Shown piece by piece: positions 45,186 to 56,739 of a DNA stretch of 64,000 bases; positions within the stretch are counted from its first letter, which is position 1; every line of letters starts with the position of its first letter. The position numbers and the translations under genes were made by a program. This DNA comes from Siphonodentalium dalli (taxonomy: Eukaryota; Mollusca; Scaphopoda; Gadilida; Siphonodentaliidae). Where the stretch lies: contig CP136063.1 of the NCBI GenBank assembly GCA_032622095.1, forward strand, positions 75,987,980 to 76,051,979, read 5' to 3'. The notes beneath the pieces were generated by a model, which did no database searches, was not told the origin of the DNA, and was given only the letters and a program-made list of their open reading frames with translations.

Positions 45186-45911
45186 TTAACCAAAAGTTTT
45201 GGCATAGGCACGCACTACGCTTCTGCACAAGGGACAAGTCTCAGAACCGAGCGCGCACATGCCACACATTGCTACGTGTCCACATGGTAAAAGCACACAG
45301 TTTTTATTCTTCTCTAGACAAATGATACATTTGCATTCTTCAGAATCGTCTACTGCCGTATCAGGCCAGTCATCTTCATAGGAACCAGACAGTCTCTCAT
45401 CGTTTATTTCAGTCATTTCTTCGAAATTAACGGTAAGGTCATCTACTGAAAATGTATTCATGTCTTGAACAGAGGCACTATCCACGGGACGTTGCAATGA
45501 AACATTTGCTGGTACATCGGGGATTTCCATTAAATATCTCGGTCTGTTCCACTGTTTATACCTATCTTCAGGCAGGAAACGTTGCAAATAATTGAGATAG
45601 CTACAATTTGGAAAGAAACGGTAATGTTCAGTTCGAGGATCATCTCTCTTTTCCCATTGCCACAACCTACATCCGCAACTATAACATATGGTTTTATCAG
45701 CGGTCTTTGTGAAAAAGAAACCAGCTCCAGCTATTTTAGCAGCCTCCACGGGCGAGGTCCAGTTTACGAAAGAAGCTAATCTCGAGTGAAAATTTCGATA
45801 CTCTGGGTATGACGGTTTCCAAGCCACAGTAAGACCATACACGTTTAAAAGTTCTGGTATCGTGCTTACACTATTATCGCTCGAATCAGCGGCGTGCGGC
45901 GGGATATCCAT
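45186..45911 (-). CDS. BIR-RING inhibitor-of-apoptosis-like protein (left-arm copy)
   Basis: 241 residues from ATG at 45911, identical to the right-arm copy at 52129-52854, where the domains are described. A TATATAAA box (46036-46043, minus strand) lies about 125 bp upstream of the ATG. It reads away from the palindrome centre, with the double-PC4 gene next downstream. No intron within the coding frame; an AATGACAG just before the ATG could be an acceptor for a 5' UTR exon. Confidence 0.93.
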   Translation of the reverse strand: MDIPPHAADSSDNSVSTIPELLNVYGLTVAWKPSYPEYRNFHSRLASFVNWTSPVEAAKIAGAGFFFTKTADKTICYSCGCRLWQWEKRDDPRTEHYRFFPNCSYLNYLQRFLPEDRYKQWNRPRYLMEIPDVPANVSLQRPVDSASVQDMNTFSVDDLTVNFEEMTEINDERLSGSYEDDWPDTAVDDSEECKCIICLEKNKNCVLLPCGHVAMCGMCALGSETCPLCRSVVRAYAKTFG

Positions 45912-46035
45912 CACCTGTCATTTCTCCCCCACCCTGACAATCAGTATGAACCTGTAAATGTTAGTTCAAGCCTTATAACATTGGTAATATATAGAAACAC
46001 GTTCATTGGCTGCTATATTAACATTATTATTATTG

Positions 46036-46043
46036 TTTATATA
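46036..46043 (-). promoter_or_regulatory. TATA box of left-arm IAP gene
   Basis: TATATAAA on the minus strand, 125 bp before the ATG. The distance fits a short 5' UTR. Mirror of 51997-52004. Confidence 0.5.
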
Positions 46044-48517
46044 GATGTACTTATTTTTCATTTTACAGATGGAAAATTTCCAGGCTGAACAATTTCATCG
46101 CAATGCATGGATTCGAAAGTAGTGACCTTATGAGGGGAATTAATGCGGGAAGACAACGAATGACTCATTAAATAGGTCACTATACAACAGACTGGTTGAG
46201 TTGGAACCATAATTCCCAATTTACAAAACCCTCTGTTTATTCGAGGAAATCCGCTAACTCACAGGTCCTTGGACATGAGTTTCACGTCATGATGCAAAAT
46301 TACGCAATCTGTGGCCCTAAATTTGCACGTACCTAGTGAGCATTTGATCTCTAATAGCGATCAGTGAAGTATTTAGTTCTTATCATAATATTTATAACAG
46401 CTAATCAAAATCCGTTGATGGATTTAACTATATAATACAAGGACAAACGGAATGAAAACATCTGTGCACCAACGTTATGTATTCCAGCCATAGTTCATTC
46501 ATATTATTACTCTAAAACCTCCATTACATGGCAAAACCAAATGACCCATTTGATGTAGACTAGTATATAAATACTTACTTCGTGTATTCTTTTCATCAAT
46601 GATATGTATTGTAACACCTATAAATATAGTCTGTTATACAGAGGAAACATTACCCACAGCCTCATGCCACAAAAGGCCTACTATGTGAACACATGTGTAT
46701 ATTAATTCCATATTTTCTTGTCAAAACGCTCTATTATATAACGATGTATTCGTTAATCGTTCCTTTATCTTTATTGTTGTTAATTTATAGCATTGTTAGT
46801 AGAAATTTAATCTAAACTCGATGGTATATTGAAAATAATTCGTCAATACTGCTTTATTGGTGGTAACTGAACTTATTACATCATGTATGCAACTAAAACA
46901 AGCGAGACAACTCATAAATTTGTAATAGTTCTCATGTCTATGGCGGTTCACACAGCGTACATTTTCATTGTCGTTACCATTTAATGCGCACATTACACTG
47001 ATTTATGCATAAGAACGCGTTTCCATGTTTCTTGAAGCAAATCCATTACATATAAATGCGTTATAACGTATATTAAGTGTCATTTTCACTGTTAAATCTC
47101 GTACAATATTAGCAAACGTGGTATTTCACACAAAACTATATCGAAACGGCCATTTATCAAACGAAATGACATGTCTGGGATCAAACGTGCTAATCAGGCC
47201 TGTGTTTTCGCCAACAAGGGAGTTTGATTTTGGTTGTATATGATGGTTCAGTCATTATATGATACCTAATCGGTTGCACATGGTGCTGTCTATGGTATAT
47301 ACTGTGCATGTATATTAAATGCTCCATTGATGTTAGGAGTGTTTCTTAATTATGCACTCTCTTTACTATGACTCAATTTTATTGTGTACATATCATAACT
47401 GGCATTATATGTATTTTTTATCATTTAATGTAATAATTATTTTAAAAATACCGTGTATATCACAATACTTTACTATAGCCGATGTGTGTCTAGAAGCTTA
47501 TTCATGCTATCATCACATACACTTGAATTAGATACTAACTATCGAGTTATGATTTTCCCTGTATTTTCATGCAATATTCGTGAATGGCAACAATCAGCAG
47601 TTCTTTCCTGATGAATGTCAAACGAGATTTCTCACCCCAATGCCCCCCTCTAACTGACATTTCGATAACCTTTATTGAATCTTAAACACTGTAATTTCTC
47701 TAATTTCTCCACGTTACTTCTCCTATACACGTAGTTCGATCAGCTGTCAATGTCATGTCTGGTGTTGCTGTTGTGTTCTTAATGGACCATCTGCTAACTA
47801 ACGATGCGTGTCAGGTATGCATACTATTTGTTTTAATATGCCTGGTATACATGTATTCTCAGACACTCACTCTCAGATGTATCTCTTCGGTAAAACACAT
47901 AGATATGATATAGCTGTGCAGTAAGGTTCGTCCATGACATTACTTCATTCCGACATTCTGATACATAGACCAATCACATAAAAGTAAAGAATGTACTCCC
48001 AATACGTTAGGCATATCTTTTAATCTGAGTGATGTCACCACAAAACGCGAGGTTCAAAAACTTCAAAAATAGTTAAAAGTACACATTTTTTTATTTCGAA
48101 TATCATTATTTATGGTCAATTTCGTGTTATGAAATGGGCCATTTTACAAACGCGTAATATGTGATTAAAAAAACGGCTATTTGATAAAAATTTTAAACGC
48201 TATTATCACTATATTTGGAATATAAAAAACGTTGTATTTGACGAAGTATGACAATGCAAAATGACTACTTTTATAAACGCGAATTTGAAAACACTAATAT
48301 CGGAACGAATTTTAAACTAATTTCGTGTTATGAAATGACTCATTTTATAATCGCGGTCTAGTCAAACGGGGAAACTAGTATGTATGTGTAAGTCGACTTA
48401 ACGCGGACCTCATTAAACCCCCACCCCTAAACACCTCCCCCTGTCCGGATGAAACCCTGACCAAAAAAAGGGGGATGGGGGAGGGGGGCGCGCCGTTTTT
48501 TTTGACAAAAAAATATG

Positions 48518-49520
48518 CCAGATATTTTTCTGGCAACAAGGTTCATACCAAATCGTTCACCCTATTGTTGTAATTGTTGTTGCTGTGGTTTCTTTTTGAT
48601 GCTGTTGTTGGTGTCAGTTTGGTTGTTGTCGTTGTTTTTCTTATATTAGTTGCTGTAATGGCAGCGGCACATTTTGGAACATACATTAATACACGGCAAC
48701 TTGAGGAGGTGGACTACCTTATATCAAAGGTTAAGATGAGTTATAGACTAATGCGTTGGAACATTGTACTAAAATATTAGAAGGTGTATTTATATTCCCG
48801 GAAAAGTCAGAGAAGTATTACTGGACTTGTCCAAACATGTCACATATAAGTGTTTGCCATTGGTTAATATTAAGATATATAAATGAGGTGCATTTGACAT
48901 CACAGTCACTGGGGTGAAGGAAAGGGCCAATCAGCATTTTTGACCATCCCGGGGTAGCCCCCACCAAATCAATACTCCCCATCACAGTCACTTGCTGAGA
49001 AACCATTGCGAAGCATGCATGGAGCTATATCACCAGAAGATTGTGAAGTCAATTTATGGGCAACAGAGATACCTAACAGTTACTGAAGGCAAGGGTGAAA
49101 CAAAAATACACATATGGCAATTATAAGATGGTATTTTGCCAATTAAATATGGAATTTATATGGACAAGGATTTATGGTACAATATGTCTTCATATGGTGA
49201 TGACATCAAAAAAGCGATATTAGAGAAACATTCTGTGAAATAGCATATTGGGAGTGACTGGTTTCTGTGCTACTGTAATAAATATTGGACAATACGAATA
49301 GGAAAATTCAATAAACATAAGGAGTATCAAGAATCGTACTTCAAGTGTACAAAATGTTGCGGTTCTATGGCTGAATAAATATATAGCTATAATTCAATAC
49401 CTTAGTCAGTTTTACATCCATAGTTATGGTTCCAATATCATCCTGGGTATAGGCAAATATACCATATTTACCATTTTTCATACATATTGTATACAATATT
49501 ATATTTAGTCACCCTTACAT
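48518..49520. other. Spacer (hinge) of the palindrome
   Basis: About 1.0 kb of unique sequence between the arms. Contents: a GTTGTTGTT-rich stretch (48560-48650), a TATATAAA box (48876-48883) with ATTGG just before it, and a decayed PC4-like gene (49019-49378). The rest is AT-rich and unassigned. Confidence 0.9.
49019..49378 (+). pseudogene. Decayed paralogue of the double-PC4 gene
   Basis: One frame from ATG 49019 to TAA 49378 is broken by TAA (at 49124) and TAG (at 49238). The first part reads GQQRYLTVTEGKGETKIHIW against GRDRYLTVGEYKSIKNIDIRIW of the intact protein, then DGILPIKYGI against DGKFPTKFGA. After the second stop, HIGSDW...YWTIRIGKFNKHKE lines up with the start of the second PC4 domain, which is truncated. 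It ends with FKCTKC, matching the C-x2-C tail of the intact protein. Overall similarity is low, so it is an old paralogue and not a fresh copy. An AATAAA overlaps the stop codon. Confidence 0.82.
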
Positions 49521-51046
49521 CATATTTTTTTGTCAAAAAAAAACGGCGCGCCCCCCCTCCCCCATCCCCATTTTTTTGGTCAGGGTTTCATCCGGTCAGG
49601 GGGAGGTGTTTAGGGGTGGGGGTTTAATGAGGTCCGCGTTAATTCGACTTACACATACATACTAGTTTCCCCGTTTGACTAGACCGCGATTATAAAATGA
49701 GTCATTTCATAACACGAAATTAGTTTAAAATTCGTTCCGATATTAGTGTTTTCAAATTCGCGTTTATAAAAGTAGTCATTTTGCATTGTCATACTTCGTC
49801 AAATACAACGTTTTTTATATTCCAAATATAGTGATAATAGCGTTTAAATTTTTTATCAAATAGCCGTTTTTTTAATCACATATTACGCGTTTGTAAAATG
49901 GCCCATTTCATAACACGAAATTGACCATAAATAATGATATTCGAAATAAAAAAATGTGTACTTTTAACTATTTTTGAAGTTTTTGAACCTCGCGTTTTGT
50001 GGTGACATCACTCAGATTAAAAGATATGCCTAACGTATTGGGAGTACATTCTTTACTTTTATGTGATTGGTCTATGTATCAGAATGTCGGAATGAAGTAA
50101 TGTCATGGACGAACCTTACTGCACAGCTATATCATATCTATGTGTTTTACCGAAGAGATACATCTGAGAGTGAGTGTCTGAGAATACATGTATACCAGGC
50201 ATATTAAAACAAATAGTATGCATACCTGACACGCATCGTTAGTTAGCAGATGGTCCATTAAGAACACAACAGCAACACCAGACATGACATTGACAGCTGA
50301 TCGAACTACGTGTATAGGAGAAGTAACGTGGAGAAATTAGAGAAATTACAGTGTTTAAGATTCAATAAAGGTTATCGAAATGTCAGTTAGAGGGGGGCAT
50401 TGGGGTGAGAAATCTCGTTTGACATTCATCAGGAAAGAACTGCTGATTGTTGCCATTCACGAATATTGCATGAAAATACAGGGAAAATCATAACTCGATA
50501 GTTAGTATCTAATTCAAGTGTATGTGATGATAGCATGAATAAGCTTCTAGACACACATCGGCTATAGTAAAGTATTGTGATATACACGGTATTTTTAAAA
50601 TAATTATTACATTAAATGATAAAAAATACATATAATGCCAGTTATGATATGTACACAATAAAATTGAGTCATAGTAAAGAGAGTGCATAATTAAGAAACA
50701 CTCCTAACATCAATGGAGCATTTAATATACATGCACAGTATATACCATAGACAGCACCATGTGCAACCGATTAGGTATCATATAATGACTGAACCATCAT
50801 ATACAACCAAAATCAAACTCCCTTGTTGGCGAAAACACAGGCCTGATTAGCACGTTTGATCCCAGACATGTCATTTCGTTTGATAAATGGCCGTTTCGAT
50901 ATAGTTTTGTGTGAAATACCACGTTTGCTAATATTGTACGAGATTTAACAGTGAAAATGACACTTAATATACGTTATAACGCATTTATATGTAATGGATT
51001 TGCTTCAAGAAACATGGAAACGCGTTCTTATGCATAAATCAGTGTA

Positions 51047-51244
51047 ATGTGCGCATTAAATGGTAACGACAATGAAAATGTACGCTGTGTGAACCGCCAT
51101 AGACATGAGAACTATTACAAATTTATGAGTTGTCTCGCTTGTTTTAGTTGCATACATGATGTAATAAGTTCAGTTACCACCAATAAAGCAGTATTGACGA
51201 ATTATTTTCAATATACCATCGAGTTTAGATTAAATTTCTACTAA
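51047..51244 (+). CDS. Small ORF followed by AATAAA (right arm; mirror 46796-46993 minus)
   Basis: 65 codons, Cys-rich in the middle (CLACFSC), with an AATAAA 21 bp after the stop (51265-51270). No family recognised and no splice evidence. It lies about 0.9 kb upstream of the IAP promoter and reads the same way. May be chance. Confidence 0.2.
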   Translation: MCALNGNDNENVRCVNRHRHENYYKFMSCLACFSCIHDVISSVTTNKAVLTNYFQYTIEFRLNFY

Positions 51245-51996
51245 CAATGCTATAAATTAACAACAATAAAGATAAAGGAACGATTAACGAATACATCGTT
51301 ATATAATAGAGCGTTTTGACAAGAAAATATGGAATTAATATACACATGTGTTCACATAGTAGGCCTTTTGTGGCATGAGGCTGTGGGTAATGTTTCCTCT
51401 GTATAACAGACTATATTTATAGGTGTTACAATACATATCATTGATGAAAAGAATACACGAAGTAAGTATTTATATACTAGTCTACATCAAATGGGTCATT
51501 TGGTTTTGCCATGTAATGGAGGTTTTAGAGTAATAATATGAATGAACTATGGCTGGAATACATAACGTTGGTGCACAGATGTTTTCATTCCGTTTGTCCT
51601 TGTATTATATAGTTAAATCCATCAACGGATTTTGATTAGCTGTTATAAATATTATGATAAGAACTAAATACTTCACTGATCGCTATTAGAGATCAAATGC
51701 TCACTAGGTACGTGCAAATTTAGGGCCACAGATTGCGTAATTTTGCATCATGACGTGAAACTCATGTCCAAGGACCTGTGAGTTAGCGGATTTCCTCGAA
51801 TAAACAGAGGGTTTTGTAAATTGGGAATTATGGTTCCAACTCAACCAGTCTGTTGTATAGTGACCTATTTAATGAGTCATTCGTTGTCTTCCCGCATTAA
51901 TTCCCCTCATAAGGTCACTACTTTCGAATCCATGCATTGCGATGAAATTGTTCAGCCTGGAAATTTTCCATCTGTAAAATGAAAAATAAGTACATC

Positions 51997-52004
51997 TATA
52001 TAAA
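51997..52004 (+). promoter_or_regulatory. TATA box of right-arm IAP gene
   Basis: TATATAAA, 125 bp before the IAP ATG. No other core element was recognised. Confidence 0.5.
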
Positions 52005-52128
52005 CAATAATAATAATGTTAATATAGCAGCCAATGAACGTGTTTCTATATATTACCAATGTTATAAGGCTTGAACTAACATTTACAGGTTCATACTGAT
52101 TGTCAGGGTGGGGGAGAAATGACAGGTG

Positions 52129-52854
52129 ATGGATATCCCGCCGCACGCCGCTGATTCGAGCGATAATAGTGTAAGCACGATACCAGAACTTTTAAACGTG
52201 TATGGTCTTACTGTGGCTTGGAAACCGTCATACCCAGAGTATCGAAATTTTCACTCGAGATTAGCTTCTTTCGTAAACTGGACCTCGCCCGTGGAGGCTG
52301 CTAAAATAGCTGGAGCTGGTTTCTTTTTCACAAAGACCGCTGATAAAACCATATGTTATAGTTGCGGATGTAGGTTGTGGCAATGGGAAAAGAGAGATGA
52401 TCCTCGAACTGAACATTACCGTTTCTTTCCAAATTGTAGCTATCTCAATTATTTGCAACGTTTCCTGCCTGAAGATAGGTATAAACAGTGGAACAGACCG
52501 AGATATTTAATGGAAATCCCCGATGTACCAGCAAATGTTTCATTGCAACGTCCCGTGGATAGTGCCTCTGTTCAAGACATGAATACATTTTCAGTAGATG
52601 ACCTTACCGTTAATTTCGAAGAAATGACTGAAATAAACGATGAGAGACTGTCTGGTTCCTATGAAGATGACTGGCCTGATACGGCAGTAGACGATTCTGA
52701 AGAATGCAAATGTATCATTTGTCTAGAGAAGAATAAAAACTGTGTGCTTTTACCATGTGGACACGTAGCAATGTGTGGCATGTGCGCGCTCGGTTCTGAG
52801 ACTTGTCCCTTGTGCAGAAGCGTAGTGCGTGCCTATGCCAAAACTTTTGGTTAA
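52129..52854 (+). CDS. BIR-RING inhibitor-of-apoptosis-like protein (right-arm copy)
   Basis: 241 residues. One BIR domain spans about residues 35-110 and shows the exact zinc ligand spacing C-x2-C-x16-H-x6-C (CYSC...H...C). An acidic linker of about 75 residues follows (DDLTVNFEEMTEINDE). The C-terminal RING (about 190-235) has CIIC, PCGHVAMCGMC and CPLC, giving a full C3HC4 set with XIAP-like H-x3-C spacing. Such proteins act in the cytosol as E3 ubiquitin ligases that restrain caspases or modulate immune signalling; here that is inference from domains. Only one BIR is present, as in short invertebrate and some viral IAPs. The start is the ATG at 52129; a GTG just before it is not needed. 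The frame is intact, which argues for use or a very recent copy. Confidence 0.95.
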   Translation: MDIPPHAADSSDNSVSTIPELLNVYGLTVAWKPSYPEYRNFHSRLASFVNWTSPVEAAKIAGAGFFFTKTADKTICYSCGCRLWQWEKRDDPRTEHYRFFPNCSYLNYLQRFLPEDRYKQWNRPRYLMEIPDVPANVSLQRPVDSASVQDMNTFSVDDLTVNFEEMTEINDERLSGSYEDDWPDTAVDDSEECKCIICLEKNKNCVLLPCGHVAMCGMCALGSETCPLCRSVVRAYAKTFG

Positions 52855-53061
52855 ATGATTCATACCTGCGTTATGAATACCCTGAATCACGATTGCGTGT
52901 CATTTCCGGCCCTTTCCTATAGGCCGAGACAGTTTACCACGAAACCCCTTTATTCTGTATTTAGCTAATGTACTTCCGAGCCACTGTCTGAGAGTTCCCT
53001 CTGATCGAAACATGATTGGCCCTTCCATATTTGGCTAATACGATTCCGGGGGGGCAATCTG

Positions 53062-53074
53062 ATTGGATTATATA
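53062..53074 (+). promoter_or_regulatory. ATTGG and TATATA upstream of right-arm double-PC4 gene
   Basis: ATTGG (inverted CCAAT, 53062-53066) followed by TATATA (53069-53074), about 110 bp before the ATG. The decayed paralogue in the spacer also has ATTGG then TATATAAA (48859-48883) upstream, so this promoter layout may be ancestral. Confidence 0.45.
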
Positions 53075-53182
53075 CTTTGAAACGGTTGTGATGGGACCGC
53101 CCAATGACGTCATATAGGGTATACACGTAATACATCCACGCGCCTCCGACATTTTCAGTTCAGCGTTCATCGAAACGACACC

Positions 53183-53704
53183 ATGAATTCTAAAATTTTC
53201 ACAAAACACTTAGGACGGGATAGATACCTTACCGTCGGTGAATATAAAAGCATCAAAAATATAGACATCAGAATATGGAACGATGGGAAGTTCCCTACTA
53301 AATTCGGCGCCTGCCTGCGATTACAACAGTGGCTGGAATTAGCTGATAACGCACAGAAAGTGTATGAACATTTACAAAGCAGATCTTCTTTGGAAAGGAT
53401 ACATATCGGACATAATGAACACGTGACTTATGATCATGAACACCGTGTTGTACATATCCGAAAATTCTTTTACCCGAAAGACAGTGAGAGACTTTGCCCT
53501 ACGAAGACAGGCGTAACTCTCAACCACTCAGAATTTGAACAGTTGATGTCCACCATTAATGACGTCACTGTGGCTGTACCGGAACTACAAACTTTAGTAC
53601 CCTGCTACATGCAAGAGGATCATAAAAAAAATCAGCTTGGCTTTTTAATGTGTAGTTTCTGTTCACCGGAATTATGCAAAACATATACACCTGATTCGTT
53701 TTAA
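53183..53704 (+). CDS. Double PC4-domain protein (right-arm copy)
   Basis: 173 residues, no intron. The first PC4-like unit (about residues 12-62) reads GRDRYLTVGEYKSIKNIDIR, then FPTKFGACLRLQQWLEL. The second (about 78-133) reads RVVHIRKFFYPKDSE, then PTKTGVTLNHSEFEQLMSTI and NDVTVAVPEL. Both follow the PC4/p15 plan: beta strands with an I-(D/H)-IR core, P-T-K-x-G-x-x-L, then a helix. PC4 proteins normally carry one such unit and dimerise to bind single-stranded DNA, so this looks like a covalent pseudo-dimer. The tail has a C-x2-C (MCSFC) and another Cys. Two AATAAA signals follow (53726-53731, 53751-53756). Exact function unknown; DNA binding is inferred. ATG 53183 gives a start that fits the upstream TATA. 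Confidence 0.88.
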   Translation: MNSKIFTKHLGRDRYLTVGEYKSIKNIDIRIWNDGKFPTKFGACLRLQQWLELADNAQKVYEHLQSRSSLERIHIGHNEHVTYDHEHRVVHIRKFFYPKDSERLCPTKTGVTLNHSEFEQLMSTINDVTVAVPELQTLVPCYMQEDHKKNQLGFLMCSFCSPELCKTYTPDSF

Positions 53705-55015
53705 ACTGTAATTATTATGTAATGTAATAAATGGATTGTGTTTGATAAATAATAAAATGTGTAAATTATTAAAAGATGCGTTCAGTTTTACTGCTATGGA
53801 AAAGCCGACCCACGTGTAGAAAACCATGTCGAAATTATTCTCTGGCATGACCTTCTTCGATTATCTTGTGATTTTTGTAATAACACTACAGAATGAGAAT
53901 GACTTGAGAAATACCACGACACGACCAAACTCTGCACCTCGTTCTGTAGTTTTATCACTTAAAAACAAAATAGCGGCCATGTTTTTCGTATGATTCGAAC
54001 TAAAATCTCGTGATAACATCTGAGTGACGTCGGGCACGTACTCGCCAAATTGCATAATGATTGGTGGAAACATGAGCCCACTATGACACTTTAAAATTCG
54101 AAGTTGCATTTATGACTTAAATAAAAGATGACAACTGGAGGCCAAGTTTCTCAACCGAGAACCCGTGGTTCGGCGTGAATTAAGCCTGACATTTTATTTT
54201 AAATATCTAAAATTCGAAATAGTCTGGCAGCCATGTTATTGAAAAATATTCGAACCAAAATATGGTGCTGACCTCTAAGTGACGTCTGGCACGCACGTGA
54301 CAAATTTCATAATGATAAGATAGAAAATGAGAACATAATGGTACTTTTTTTTACTTGAAGGTAAGTGACCACTCTGTTATAATGCTACTGTCGTTTAACA
54401 TAGATTTGCGATATCACTGCCAGCGGTGATCTTGAATTTTACTGTTATATGGCTAATTAATTTGGTTGATCCTACAGACGACACCCCCTGTCCGATCGTC
54501 ACCAGATTCCACAACGATCTTCTGGATAACCAGGGTGAGAGTAATCTAATTTTCCAGAATTTCGTTAAAAAACATTACCACAGGCAGCAATTTGGTATCT
54601 TACTGTTTGATCCTCTTTTGCATGACTGAATTGTTTAGCAACTGTACAGACATATCCCTCATCTGATAGTCACCACACTTTATATTGATCTTCGGGCTGA
54701 CAACTAGATGGGAGCTATCGAATGCTTTGAAATTTTTTGGAAAACATTGTCGCCAGCAGTCATCTTCTATTTTGGGTTTTATATACATGTATATCTCTTC
54801 ATTCGGATAGCCAGTATTACGTAGGTACTTCAACTTTCCGCATTCCTGTCATCGTTTGAAATATAAAAATTTACCTGATACATGCACCCTTCAAAATTTG
54901 TTTCGTCATATCTATTTTAATGACCCGTATGGTAATATTGATACAGATATATTTGTCAAACATTTCTTTGTACAATATACAGGTATTTAGTTTGTAACTA
55001 AATCTAGAAATATAT

Positions 55016-55147
55016 AATAGTAGCTGGTGGACCCTACTTCGTCCGGGATGTTTCCCTCTGATTTTCGGAGAATTGCGCGATTTAACCTTGAATTTACCAT
55101 TTTAAAGGTGAACGTCATGTCGGGTCACGATTTGACCCGTCCAAAAC
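55016..55147 (+). mobile_element. Family A repeat fragment, right arm
   Basis: Mirror of 42893-43024. It begins with a diverged head (CTGGTGGACCCTACTTCGTC) after an AT-rich stretch. Its presence in both arms shows that it inserted before the inverted duplication. Confidence 0.8.
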
Positions 55148-55883
55148 ACATTTAATGTATGTGACCCTAAATGCGTTCAGTTGTATGTTCAAATATCTAT
55201 GGGTAAGGCGTTGATTGATTCCTGATAGTTCGATTATATACACCATATTGTAAAGTGGTAGTTAGAGAAAAAGTATAACGAATGTTAGAGATGGTTTAAT
55301 CAAGTTTGCCATTGAAATAACAGTGTACCATTAGTCGGGATACATAGCTTAACGGGGCCACATACAGGTATTTTAAACGGACCATATACGATGCCATTAT
55401 GAAATTATGAAGGAATTTTCAATACTAGTCAAATAGAATGTTGTGGAATTTCCACATGTAGAATGTTCCAGAAAAATTGCGTGGTTGAAGATTACATGTG
55501 TCCAATGAGCGGGGAGTGAGTCGTTAGGGTTCACACAAAGATTGCATTGAAATTCCAATGACTCAGGTGTTGCACCTGAAGTAAGTATTGGTTATTTACT
55601 AGCAGCACCAAACATCGATACGAACGTCTCCAAGGTTATGAAACACACATAACCCCGTGAGAGCTTTCCGATTAATGACAGCAAGCCATATTTCCGACTA
55701 AATCCTGAAAATACCAATAATTCTGTTGTTGATAAGGGGTCGATTAATTAGGGCATTACTGTATGTGCATGAAATATATAGCCATAAAACAACACACCTC
55801 TACGCCTGGCTCTCGCTCTCTCTCTCTGTCCCTCTCTCTTTCTTCCGCTACTACTTGATATTCTCAACACATGTGTTTTATGT

Positions 55884-56102
55884 TTGCTAGAGTATGAGAC
55901 GGGCCTCATTTGGTTACATACGGCCATGAAAGTAATATTACCTGTATCGAGATCATTTACTTTACTAAAGGAGAATATTCAAGAACTCGAGGGTTTAATA
56001 TTTTGTGAGAAAGACGAGACCTTAGCTGTGTTGCTTCTGTCAGCACACTTAATGACATGTGTTTGTGATGAAGGTTATAGCGCATCAGGCGAGAGATGTT
56101 AA
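55884..56102 (+). CDS. Unrecognised ORF (right arm; mirror 41938-42156 minus)
   Basis: 72 codons with a Leu-rich middle (LKENIQELEGLIFCEKDETL) and a Cys-containing end. No family recognised and no promoter or polyadenylation context. Kept as a low-confidence candidate because composition is protein-like. Confidence 0.15.
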   Translation: MLEYETGLIWLHTAMKVILPVSRSFTLLKENIQELEGLIFCEKDETLAVLLLSAHLMTCVCDEGYSASGERC

Positions 56103-56590
56103 TCTTTTTAATAATGTGGATTCAAACAGCAGAGCAATGGCCGGAGAATGTGAAGCTTCGAAAATTGCAGAATGATTCCATTAATCTATTCTGTGAATGA
56201 TTGTGCAATACTTTACCATGATATTAAACCAGACGCTCTTCAAATGTCTTCAAATGAGAACATGTTATGGGACCATGGACTTGAGCGATTCAAACTGAAG
56301 CTTATATGGCGAACATTCCAAATGCATTGGCAGAGCATGTGATACAAGTGCTTTTGATAAACAGACAGTGCGTTGTCGATTCTAATGAGTTTACTGCCCA
56401 ACTGTCAGGTCACGTGACGACTTTGAGAATATTATATTATAGGAGATACCCTCTGTTATTGTTTTTTCACATTCTAGAAAATTCTTGTTTCCTAGAGGTA
56501 ATCTGCATATGTATTATTAGATATTTTGAAATATATATATATGGTCGATGCGCTAAATGATTTCTGATAATTTGTTTACATGGATACCCC

Positions 56591-56739
<149 letters not shown>

